64,000 nucleotides of DNA from Echinococcus granulosus (lineage: Eukaryota; Platyhelminthes; Cestoda; Cyclophyllidea; Taeniidae): NCBI RefSeq assembly GCF_000524195.1, contig NW_020170405.1, positions 640,747 through 704,746 on the forward strand, read 5' to 3'. The position numbers and the translations under genes were made by a program. The notes beneath the pieces are model-generated. The model made no database searches, was not told where the DNA came from, and saw only the letters and a list, made by a program, of their open reading frames with translations. The first letter of the stretch is position 1. Each line of letters opens with the position of its first letter. Shown in pieces: positions 1-12,900 of this stretch.

Positions 1-3000
1 TCCAAATTAATCTTATGCCGGGTAATTGTAGGGTCATTCAAGTAGCGTCGTCACCGTTTCTACTTTCACTCATTTAAGAGTAAATACTTCCAAGCATTTA
101 AAGTTGTACTACCCGTCGGATTGCAGTTGTCATGTGGAAATAAAGCAATTCATAGGAAATGTTGTGTATTCATCTAATTTAGCCGAATCTATTAAAGGAC
201 CGCAGTAATATTATATTGCACCGCAAATGTAATCTTCGCTTCCGGTCTGCGTGGAACCTTTTATTTTCTACTAAATGCTGAAGCCTTAAATCAATAGACC
301 TTCTACGTTTGTCGTCTTGGAATTTACGGTTATTCCAAGAAAGCTAAACTGTTTTGTTCCACGAAAAGGTCAACACTCACTTTAGGCTTTAGATTAGGGG
401 GAGAGAAGGGAGTGGGGGACGTGAATTCAATCGGGAGGAGGAGATGTGACTGAGAACACAATTTTGACATTTGTTACACGACAAACCTGTCATGGAGTGA
501 AGCGATGTTTGAGAGTCAGTGTGTGCGCTGTTTCGCAAAACACTCCGTGACTACCTGCCATCAGACGTGAAGATAACAGAAACAGTAGCAGCACCACCAG
601 CAGCGGCTGCAGTGCTAAAGTTTCTGCTGCCGCTGAAAGGTATTTGCTTCGGCAGCCCTTAGCCTGTACAAACATCCCCAATACCGGATAAAATAACCTG
701 TTTTGGGGCAGAACGGAATTTGTGGAAGAAGTGGGCACATTCCATTGCTCTCAAAAACTAAAATGTGCATGTTTGAGGGAGGGGCCGGATTGCAGTGACA
801 AGGCGAAATCATTTAGCATGTGTATTTAGACTTTTGGTCGTTTTAGGTAAAAGTGTCACAAAGTTGTGCATTAAATTAGCATTTGTAAATATCTTCCCTA
901 TTTTAAATGCATGCTTTCACTTAAATAAGCTGCCGTTTGCTCTAATCACGGAAGGTCGTGCCGGCGTCTTTAGTGTAGATTCCTTCCCTCTGAATACTAC
1001 TCGCATTCCCTGCCAAATGAAAGCTTGCTTGTCATTATTTTGAGCAAAACAAAAGTTGCCAATTGATTACAACTTTAAAAGTTGGTTTATCGCCCAATGC
1101 AGAAATGAATAACTTAAATCACGCATATATCAAAGTTTAAAAGGTCTACTGAGTCCCAGTGACGCGACTGTCCCATTAATTGATGTGGCTTCATGACACG
1201 GAGGCAGGAGGAGAGACGTCTGTTGTAGAGGCTCACAGTCCAACCCATTTACCATCTTTTCAGACTGATGGATGGCTGCATTAAGTTTTGAAAATTGTGC
1301 TTAACATCCATTTTCATTTATAAAGTACACAATGGTGAGAATGAATGCAGAAAAGAAGGCAATTTCCCAAGATACCTTTCTGTTGCTCCGATGAGCAAAA
1401 TTGAGCCACGGCATAGATTGTCATTGCATTTACGGAGGAGATTCATTTATTTTGTGTCTTGTAAAAGGGACAGAATGATTTCTTTCCCGCTTGATTATTC
1501 TAGCTGATATGGTCAAGGAGGAGGGACTCTTTCCATATGGAATTACTCAATACAGTTGAAGTAGATGCCAAAAGCAACCAACCGATACACTCTTATAACC
1601 ATAATTTCGCTTTCTGTTAGAACACTACTTTTTTTATCTTAACAACGTCATTCGTTGAGTTCTGCTATCGCTTTACTCAAAGTGAAAAGAAAAATCTGCA
1701 AATGTGTGCAGGATCGTCAGCTATTGCTTTAAGCTAACTTCCTGGCTATAAAAAGTGGATGAATACTTTGATGAACGCAGTGTCATCACTTCATTAACAC
1801 TGGGTAATGTGTTTTAACCAATAGAAACTCCCCGATTTCGTTGTGTTTTGGACCTCTTATCACAATCCGTTTCATTCACCATAAATTTGGACATTGGCTC
1901 TAGCTGTAATACCCCTCTATTTCCTACGACTACAGCGTCAAAAGTAGAAAAGATCAGTAAATTTTTAGCACTCAAAAACGTCCTTCTTATTGATATAAGA
2001 GGGCTCCAGGAAGCATGTGATGATCGAGCAGAAAGCATAATATCCACGATTAAAATTGGTATACAGTTTTAGCGAAGTCATTTCCAAGATGCCAAGACAG
2101 GTGTCCTAAAGCATAGTGCTTAGAAGCCTTAGAAAAATCATGTATATATTTCACTTACTATAATTAATGTTTAGTAGTGGGAGAAGTTATCATTCCCTTT
2201 TGAATGCCGACATGAAATTCCTATATAAACCGTTTCATATGTATCACATAACCTGGACTTGCACCCCGTAGGAGATTTGTTGCTTTGTGTATTCGGTGTT
2301 GTGAAATTTCTTTTTATGGTGCTAATTAGCATGTCGGAGTAGCGTGAACAGACAACGTGCATGCAACTGCATTCTTTCCACTTTGTCCTCAAACCCTTCT
2401 TCGTGCTTTTATACTTGTCTTAATCGCTCTATTTTTGGTTTTAATGCATTGCTGTATGTTACCCATTTTGTGTAAGGGTAGAGCTGCCCTGAAAATCAAG
2501 CAGGCATTCATTTCAAACGCCAACAGTCTATTGAAACGTAACATTTTTACTTTGTGCACGGACTTGATTATGTCTACCTGGGGATGGTCACTAAGGTACT
2601 AGTAAATCATGTTGCTATTCTTTTAATAACCGTTGAGAGGGTGCCCTAGAATTTATCCGTGCGGCTTTTAAATGGTACTTAGTGCATAATTATTACAGTT
2701 TTTTTGAATCGACAGTCTCTTAATGTCTGTCGGTGCATTGCACTGAATACTTTTTCCCACTAATACTGGTGGGTTGTTTAATTGCCTCATCCACAAGTAT
2801 TTTATGCATATTTGGGTTTCATTACTTTGCGAACAAACCATGTCTGACAGTTGTGGGGTAAAAAAAGGCCGTAAAATTTTCAAAAATTCGAGATTTCTGT
2901 TTCCCTTTCAAAGGAATCCGCATTTAACGGAGATGTTTTTGATGGTCTCCAGAGCGGAGCAAGACGTTCAATCCTTTGAATGTGTGTGATAAGAAAGTGG

Positions 3001-3975
3001 CTTCTAATTTTCTGCTCCTCACTCACCTCTATGGGTAAATTTTCCGAGTTTATGGGTACTTTTACGAACTGCTACCTTAGTTATTCCACGTACATGATGG
3101 CCCTACTGTACGTTTGACTGGTAGGTTGTTAGGACGAAAAAAGAGCAGAGCTATTGTCTGTTGATCCATGGACCGCCACTCTCACGTTGTAAATATGTGG
3201 TTTATAACCAGAAAAACATTTGAAGAGGTAGGCTATCCATAATTGTTTTTTTGTTTTGATATCACTAATTCTGGAATTTGGGTGAGTAATATGTTTTTTG
3301 ATCGAAAGATAATTGCTTTATTGAGCTAACAACTTGAAGCATTTGCTATGAACCAGTTCTAAAGCATTTAAAACCCTTGAAATGGGAACGTCGGATTCTA
3401 ATGTAGCGCCTCGAGACTTTTCCAAAGAAGAAAAAAGACGTAATGGTCTTTCAGAGTATGTAATGCCGAAGTACAGTAGGGCTTGAGGTTGTTGGCAAGG
3501 CTCAGAGGCCAGGCGAATCTTTAAAGTGCAGAGTTAAACAAACAATTAATATATTGCACTTATTCTTATAGACAATGATGACCATTTTATGGAGACCTCT
3601 TACTCCACTACCTAATTTATCAGTGAAATTTTACGGCTTCCTTGTTTCAAAGCTTATCTGTAGCAGTATCTCTGTTAGGAGGCGTCTTTCCGAATTGAAG
3701 AATGCGTACTTTTTCTTATAAAATACTTTTTACTGAGCTACTCTTATGTGCCGCAAATTCTGGAGCCGCGTAGAAGGAGTAGTGAACTTTAATGCAACAA
3801 ACAGCTATTGCATTTGCTCCTCAAATTCTTCTTGACACGGTGTAAAGGGCGCAACCTCGTCAGTTCCATTAAAAAATGGCGCAGTGGTATTAGTATTAGG
3901 CACTGTATGTCGGGATGAAGATCAGGTTTCCCCTGCATAGACATTTACACACTGTGACTATTTCCTTTTCTCCAG
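1..3975. other. Non-coding stretch upstream of the first recognised FGFR exon
   Basis: I recognise no exon here on either strand. The short open frames (for example near 800-1040 and 1850-2070) show no family motif, no splice context and AT-rich codon use like the surrounding introns. Because the first kinase-receptor exon at 3976 begins in phase 1, at least one more upstream exon must exist; it may lie in this stretch unrecognised or before the window. A decayed repeat at 3402-3530 is listed separately. Confidence 0.5.
3402..3530 (+). repeat. Decayed LTR-like repeat copy
   Basis: It starts with TGTAGCGCC, the same 5' end as the copies at 21476 and 40254, followed by the shared 'gagacttttcc..aagaagaaaaaagac' stretch. 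Further on it carries the shared 'ggc..aaggctcagaggccaggc' block. The right end is eroded and I cannot define it; no target duplication is visible. It reads as an old solo LTR. Confidence 0.5.
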
Positions 3976-6900
3976 ATATTCCGATCTACTTTTATGCGCC
4001 ACCCTTCTCCCTCGACTTCAACATGAACAGCACGGTGTGTGTGGGACAGAATTTTGAATTCCAATGCCGCGCGGAGCCCATCAACTATGGCATCAATTTA
4101 ACTCTTTACCGACTAGATCCCCTCTTCACACTTTCCAGTCTTGAAGATGCGAACAATCATGGAACAGGCATCGACTTCAGGAACACCAATACCCGAGTTA
4201 TACAGGTCTGTTTAACTAAAAAAATACAAAAAAAAAGACTTGCTTACTTCTGCAAATCAAATTGCATAAAAGTGGTTTGTTTCAAGTACTGTGGCGTGAA
4301 TAAACGGTAGACCTTTAAGCCAATTTGACTCCCACTTAAAGGGTTAAAAGAAAGGCATAAAATATGGCGTCACCTTAGTCACTGGTACCTCGTGTTTTCC
4401 TACAAAGTAAGCGTAGTAAAATTGTATTCCCGATTTAGGTAGTATATTGGACTTCGTATGTTCTGAAACACAATGTTTTGCAGACCGCGTTCTAAAACAA
4501 ATAGGCCATCTTTCCACAAAAAAGGCATTGCACCCACATTTTTTACTCGCTTGCAGTCGGCTTTTACTGCTGTGCTTTTTGCTGGCTTGTGATGTGGGTT
4601 TTGACTTCCAAAGCTGACAGTCAAATTTTTTGTCTTTCCTAACGCTGTAGTCAGTAAAACTCGATAACTTATGATTTTAAAGGCAAAATAAAAAGCACTT
4701 GGGCTATTTCAAGACCACATCAAACTAGGCAACTGTTTTAATGGAAAAATATTTTTAAGTAGAGAACTAAGTCTTTTAATCACCCGTCTCAATGTTGCGA
4801 TTTGGACATAACGTAAATGATTTCATTTGGGGAATATTTTAACCAAAATAAAAAATTGCAAGGTTTTAACCTTATCCCTTGTTTAAGTGGCAATAGAACT
4901 TCCAGAAAAAGTACCTGCACCAAAATTACCCCACGCGAAGGCATCTGCAAGGATCTTCCGCAAGAGAAGGGCATGTGAAAGTTATCCTTGGTTCTCTTAG
5001 TACTGGAACGGAAACGTCAGATGGTCATGTTCGCCACCATTGCAGTGTCGAATAGGCTCATAATTCAACAGTAAAAAATGTGCGGAAAACGTAGTTTTCG
5101 TGAGAAGTTTATAATGCTCAAACTTCAGAATTACTAGACCCTATTCCTCCGGTCAAACAAAACAAAGGCCACTAAATACTATTTTTTTGCGTAAATTGAC
5201 CATCCTTTCAGATTTGTATCACTGAATGCGCAACATCCACTTTTTAAAATGATACTTTTGTTTTTTGTTCTTTTTACCCTTATAAATTGACTAATCAGAA
5301 TCAAAATATTTCAATGCTTTGAATCCGTGTATGACTTCAACAAATCGCGTCAACAACATGCGTTGTGGATGGTGTTATGGATGCAAGGCTACCAGTAAAC
5401 TGGCTATCATATCTACAAGTGTCACGTGTATAATGCAGATATTCGTTAATATCCAGATCCTGCAGAGGCAGTGGGATACGTGCGTCATTAAAAGACAGTG
5501 ATGATTACAATAACTTGTTAAGAACGCTGGTTGGAATCGTCCCCATGCGGCTCAATTCACTGCAAACGCGGCCATCACTGCTGTCACAAGTGTACACACC
5601 TAGGTGTGTGCATGGTGTCTGGGGCACGGGGGGATGGGAAGGTGACTCGAGAGAACATCGCGCCTAGTTGGGAGCTCTCGGTTTACAAAAATTTAAATTG
5701 AATAATTACATTGGCGGCTGGTCAAAGAAAGGGTGCGTGCGTCTACTTCACTTTGGGTGGTCCAAAAGGCATGTGATCAAAAATGCATTTGCAACTTTGC
5801 TGTGTGTTTTCAAATTCCATTCTACCTCCCCCAGACAATAATTTGGAATATAAGCCCTATTCGGGATCACCCATTAAGCCTAGAAGACAAATGATGTTGC
5901 GCGTAAATATTGAACCTCATGGTTTCCACTAAACTTATCATAGAATATAGGCAGTGAAAATTTTGTAGCGTCTTTCATGCCGACAATAATTATCTCCATT
6001 CCTTTTACTTAAAAAGCTGTAAGAATATCACGGTCAGCTAAAATAATGTATTTCTTAAGGTTAAATCTCTTAAATCGCGAAGCATTGCATGAAATCTCAA
6101 ATAAATTCTACCTTATTTTAAAGGTATTAGTCTGACTAAATTTTATTGTTACTAATAAATACCTATTGCAGCACGGTCTGCGAATCACTGATTTTGTACA
6201 TACTTGTGATAGATACCCATTTTAATTCACTCTTTTGCCTTTTACACACTCGAACAATGCGATGAGAGCATTAAGATGATGCGGCCTTGTTGTAGACATC
6301 CACCAGAAGGAAGGCCAAGAGCCGACACCTGAAGTACAAACTCCACTCCGTCGGTATGAACGACACTGGTGGCTACCTCTGCGTGGCTTCAGTGCCTAAC
6401 ATGCACGCAGCCCGATGGAGTTACATGTTCCTCCAGGTGGAGGATTGTGCCAGTGGGTGATACCTCTCTTTCCCTTGTTTCATAACTTGTCTTCGTTTAT
6501 GTCTTCTGGTGTTACACAACCTTAGGTTGTTCAAAGGGCTGGCTTACAACTTTTGCTGCCTTTGAGATTGCAAATTGCTTCTTCCATTTGGACACGCCGA
6601 CTTTTGACTGCTTATCATTCTCTTCACAGCCTTAATCCGTCGTTGCAAAATGGTAGTTCATGAATCTTACATCAGTGCATTTTCATGTTTAAGCTCGGCC
6701 GGTGATGTGAATTAAATTATCAAGCAGACAATACGTGACAGAAAAAGAACATCATGTGTGCTTCATTCATGTTCACTGGAGTTACGATTCACATTTGCTG
6801 ACACTATCGTTTACTACCCTACCTCTTTTCAAAGGCAATCGTCTTCTGTTAATTCGGTCAGAAGGTGTCGGACATTACTGGAAACCCACGTGCTGGCTTC

Positions 6901-9900
6901 TTGGTTGATGCAAATTGATGTGAGATTCAATCAGTCAATCCAGACTTACCGCCAATACACAGAATTCTGGCGTTTCGTTCCAGAGGCTTTTTGGTTTCTA
7001 GATCATGATCAGCCAAAAAACCCATTTTTAAAAGGATACTACTTTAGCAAACAAAGGTTTGTTTGAATTGCAAAATGTTTGAAAAGGCCTATTACGAGCC
7101 AAAAACGCGCTGGAATGGGTCGCCTTTTTCAAATGGTTCTGTGAATTCCTGTAACATCCGTCTTATTTTCAACAGCTCAACATTCTTGGAGATGATGTGA
7201 ACTGCGGAGAAAATAAATTTTCCTACAATTGACCTGCTTCAATATCTCAGGCCTACAAAAGTATAATAGAGACTGTTTTTGTTTACAAATACAAGGGGAT
7301 TAGATAAATGGATTCTTGGTGGCTCATGACACTTGTTACTTTCCCTTTTACTGCATAAATTTTTAGCTCTTCCTTTTTACACAAAAAAAAATAGCTTGAT
7401 TTCAAAGTAATGACAGATTTTTGGTTAAACTACAGGGGAGCAAATCACTACAAAAGGTTTGGCTTTAAACCCCAAACATGTCTAGTTTAAAATTACCATC
7501 TGCATGCCAAATTATTGCTTGGACCATGAATCCGTTTTCCTTTACTCAGCCTATAAACTAACTCTCAATTCCGAAATTGGACTTCAAATATCCTTTCTAA
7601 TTTTGATATTCCCTCAAAAGCACTTACAAAGGGGATTTTCGGGTGATGCAGAGGCAGTGCATATGCAATAGAAGGCATTTTCAAGAAGTTGAATTAGCCG
7701 GTTTCATCTCTAGCCCTTATCTAGCCCACGTAAAAGGGAAAACGGAGGTGGGAATCATTTCGACTCTCCATGTATTATCACGTAGTGGGAGGGCATTTTC
7801 ACTCTGTTTTTGCCTCTTCTAGTCCACATCGAGGTAAATGCATGTGGTTTTAAGGGATGACCATTAGGACTCCGTAAAATGTACTTCCATTAGACGGAAA
7901 TGAGGGGGTTCAACCATTGACTGCACCACTAACAACTGTAGCCCTTGCTAATGCGCTACAACGATGGCATGCAGACTTCATATCATAATTAATAGTCTTA
8001 AAGTCGGAGCTGACTCACACGCACTTTCTTCTTTACAAATGAATGCATTTTTGCAAATGATTTTGTTCACTAAATGGACTCTCTACCAATGTCAAGAGAC
8101 GCAACGCCTTTTCCTCTCTATTGTTTCATCAGGCCTCAGCGCTCTGGCATCCACAAAGCCCTTCCGCGAACGCACTTTGGAGGTGTTCACAAGTCCTTCA
8201 GCCCTCACCTTTATCTGTCTCCTGCTAGCAATTCTCCTCGTGACTCTGACAGCCCTGGTATTTCTAGCCTGGCGTCGACAGCAACTTCCTCTCTTTCTGT
8301 TTGGGTCCAAAAAGTGGAGCAAAGCGGCCAACAAGGTGGTGAGGGAGACTAACCTACTGTACCCGTGGTCTGCACCTCCCTTTCACAATTGCTCCCATCA
8401 GGTAGCCAAGGATGCTACCAATGCTTCAACAGCCTCCTACGTTGGAATACGATCTGGTGGTGCATGCTCCAGAGTAGGAAGAAATCTTCAGGTGGGTACC
8501 AGGTCTTCAAGAGTGATAAAGTAGTTTATTAGAAATCATTTCCATGTTTCATGCTAAAATTGTGCTGCAGTACTTCCAATAACTTCGTTAAATATGAGGC
8601 CTTGTCTTATTCGAGATCTACTGGCTTCGCGGGAACCCCAAATTAAAACCTTGTATTTCTGCTGTCTACTAAGGCATGTATTTCTAGCTTACGATGCCGC
8701 ATCGTTAAAAAAACGTTTGTTATGAAACAAACTACAAAACGTATTCCAAAACGTATTATTGATAAGCATTGTTACCGCAGACAAAGAAATGTCAGTCGGA
8801 TAAGTTCAAAAACTCTTCGGATGGAATTGATCAGAATAGCGTTTGCTTCCAAAACATCTACAAGTCTCAAATGCTTCAGCAACTTTATGATAATGCAAAA
8901 TAGTTAAAGAATAGAGGTAGCATGTCAAAGTAATGTGTAGTATTTGTTTCCCTTTACCACTTTGCTAAATCATGGAATATCAATCTCTCCTCAATCTATC
9001 CCTTGATTCCATGAACTTTTGGTAAACTGGGGACTCAAGCTTAAAAGACTAGCCCATCCTCTCCTAGTGTTGGTTAACTACTACCGTTTATATTCAAATA
9101 GCCCGATGTATCACCTAGGTGCCAGCTGTGATAATTCAGGTGGACGCGTCAGTCACCGCAGGAGGTGACGGTGGTGGAGGCGGTGAGAATGGTGGTGAAG
9201 CAGAAGGCAAGCCGAGCGCCTACAAGATTCCCAGCGACCCCGCTTGGGAGGTGCCGCGCGACTGCATACGTCTCGGTCGCCAAATTGGCGCTGGCGCCTT
9301 CGGAGTGGTCTTCGCGGGCGTGATTAGCGAGCCTGCCAAAGTATTGCCTGGACTGCGACGCGGAGATCCTCTCGATCGGCCTCTTTGCAGTGCACAGGAG
9401 CTCACTGTTGCTGTAAAAACACTTCGCAGTAGGTGATTTTGCTCCTCTTTCCACTTTATGACATCAGATATTAATGTGACTAGTGTTCTCATTTTCCTTT
9501 TGGCATTTTTTGGACTAGTGGGCATATCAATAAGTTTATTGTCAAAACCAGCTTTTATTCAATCCTGTCTATCTCATATACCGTAGTTCATAGACTAAGG
9601 CATTGCTGCCTCCTCAGCTCACATGTGATCATGATAATTGACCAGGAAATGTAAATGGTTGTTTAAAAAACGACATTCACTTTTTTCCGCCTAAAGCACA
9701 AACACCTTTGAAGAAAAACACAAGGCAATTTAGCTCTGTGAAGATGTAAACGTCGTCTTCTCTTTGTCCACAATGCGATCACGCTCTTTTTCCGTGACTA
9801 ATTGAAAAGGGGCGTTTAAGAGCGCCACTGGGAGATAACTTTATTGAAATCAGCAGTGTCGAAGTGCATCTATCCATATTAAGAATAGGAATCAGTAAGG

Positions 9901-12900
9901 GCTTTACAGAGCAAGCACCTTTTATTCCCAGTAATTGCGCTTAAAAGAAGGTGGGTGGATGGTGCATTTGAATTTAGAGCCATGAGAATAACCGATAATC
10001 CTAATGGGTAAAAGAAGCTTTCATCCACCAATATCAAAAGCAAAATGAGTGTTCTGCATCTGGTTAGATCGGCAATGGTCGGCGCTGAGGCTGGTACTAA
10101 AAATGGAAGAAATTGAATAGCTATTTTGAGGAGGAAAAGGCAACTTTTCTGTACAACACGAACGACTAGAGGCGGTAAAATACACTACGTTTGGAATAAT
10201 AATATGCTCGAGCTCTTTAATTCCTCTAATCATCAAATTTTTCTTAAATGTCAACCCGAATAACATTGTTTTGACCTATTAAATGCACAAATCACAGTAG
10301 ATTTGAGAACTGTGCTTCACCCCTCTTGAAGTTTTGGGAGCTCTAGCTGGGGGAAAGGTCCGATGTGTTTGTGTAGATGATTCGACATTTGTCGTTAAGT
10401 TAGGTGACAGCCGAATGACCAATGACTTGTTTCCAAGTGATCGCAGCCCATCCGAATAAGAATCACTTTGATCACCTTTGAAGGTTACAGTACTTATGCA
10501 GATGGGAAGTAAGCCTTTCCACATCTGTCCAGTGAAGTAATCTGGGGAATCCTTCTCCCTAAGGCACTTGTCATGCGTAACAGGAAGAGTAACTATTACT
10601 CCATGTCCCCACATAGTCTTAGCATTTTGAATCCGATTTCTCCCTTGATGACCAACAATTCTGCTATAATTGGTCTCAGTGGATAACACCGTTAGCTGAT
10701 TGTTTAACACTTCTGTACTCAGAAGAGACTGTAGGCTATACCATTCACTTTGTTGTTCCTGGAGTTTATAAAGATCCACTTTAAAAAATACAGAAAAAGC
10801 ATTATTTTGTTACCATAAATGGCGAGTTTTACTTACCCTTTATAGCTAGTAGTTCCATCAGACAGGCTTTGCCTTCCCATCTGTGCATGGTTTACTTACT
10901 CGTCTTTTGTCCTTCTGTACAACAGAGATGCGTGTTTAGTGTTTATTTTCCAAAATCCTTACCAACATTTCAACCACACAGATGGAATTACAGCACGGTA
11001 ACACTATAACGGGAGGTGAGGTCCCGGTTGGATAACTGTCACTGCATATTAGGATTCAAGAGTTGTAGCCTTAGACACAATGCCTACATGTCTGGATGAG
11101 GACGGGTCCGAATGGGTGTCTGTGCTAACGAAAGGTGAGAAATAAGGTTATGCAAATTTATGCGTAATCTTGTAGACAATTTCACTGAACAGGAGTTGGC
11201 AGACCTGGTTCGCGAAATGGAAATTCTCAAACAATTCGAGCCGCACCCCCATGTCATCCAACTCTACGGTGCCTGCACACAAAACGGTGAGTCTCTTCAA
11301 CCACATCACCGCCCATTCTATGCTCCCCTTTCTCTTTTCGCATGCAATTTGTTTCTATTACTTTTCCTAGCACACAATTTAGTTTCGCAATAATTTTATA
11401 GCGGTTATTTTTAAGGCGGCTGTATTTTTTCCTATTTACAGTCCTCATCGCATCTGCTTCTCCAATGTGTAACATTCTTTATATCACCTCCGTTTCTGCA
11501 TTAGCCATGTGAAATTGAATCACGATATTCTTATTTGCATATCAAAACCTACAGTTGAAAATTTGCTAAAATTAGGCATCAGATAACACAAAATATCATC
11601 CCTACATGCTAGCTGATTTTCGCTATGCGTTTTAAATCAGAAGCCAAAGGAAATACGCAAGATTTGAAGTCATATTATTTCAATTTACGCTTTTGAATTT
11701 TATGCAGGCGAGACATTTTTCTACCCGGTTTCATCTTTGGACCAATAGACTTAAACGGCTTTTTGAGCCGCAAGAGCTCTGTTAAAATGAGGCATCATAA
11801 AATCATCCTTGATGGTATTCAATTTCTTGGTTGCAATCATCACGAATTCGCTTGTCCATGTACAATTTTACGTAGATATAAACGGGTCATAGCAACATTC
11901 TCAGTGGGGCAGAATCAAATCAGCTGTACTTCGAACATTTTTTGGTATCAACTGGAATGGATGCCGCTCTAGGATGCATATTTACGTAGTTGCATACTTC
12001 AAACTGTATCTGCTCACTTAAAATTTTCCCAAATGTAACTAGTCATGCGCAAATGTTTAATTAAACCTGGTGGCTCTGAACCGCGCCATTGTAATTGTTA
12101 CAGCGCAGCTTTTGAATCAGCTATTCTCACATCCGATAGATCCAAGATTTGAATGCCTTGAGTTAAAATTCTCAAAACAGCGTAGAATGATACTGTGTGA
12201 ATTTACGGCAGACGACTGTTCGTTTGACTTACACTTCCTTTTGGGTGTATGTGAATTGAGCGCCAGGACCGTCAATGTCTATCAGTGATGCCAATGGTGA
12301 GTCACACTGGGCACTCGTGTCCGAGGTCAAGAAAAGAGAACAAGGTAGCTAGTCATGTAACATGGAAGTTTGGCTAGATGTAGCTTCACTTCTCCAATGG
12401 GGTCTGAAAAATCATTCCCAAAGTTAGGCCCACCAATCTCAACTCTCCTTGCTGCCTCGTGAAAATCTCTGTACCCCTGTCCCTCCGCTGGCATTACAAA
12501 ACTTATTATTGTCCTTATTTTTTGAACCCAAAATAGGCACGACAGCTAACATCATTAGGGAGCTGTAAGGGTTGGGTTACACATAAAGTTCAGAAACTTG
12601 GTGGTACAATGTCTGATGTGGTATTAAGCTGCGGGTTGGGCCTATCTCGGTGATTCAACAGCGGTGTCCGCTTCAGCGCACACAGCCGCCTCCACTGTTT
12701 GATCAAGTGGAGTGCAGACGTCGTTTGAAGCTTCTTTTCTCCATCTCGGTGTATAAGGTTGCACTTTTGCAAAAAGTGCTCTCCGTATGATTTACGGACT
12801 TTCAGTTTGCCTCGACGCTCGTGCATGCACACACACACACTCGGAGGCGGGAGTAACAATGGCAGCAGGCTTGACTGGCGCTTGTCCACACTCGTGCGTC

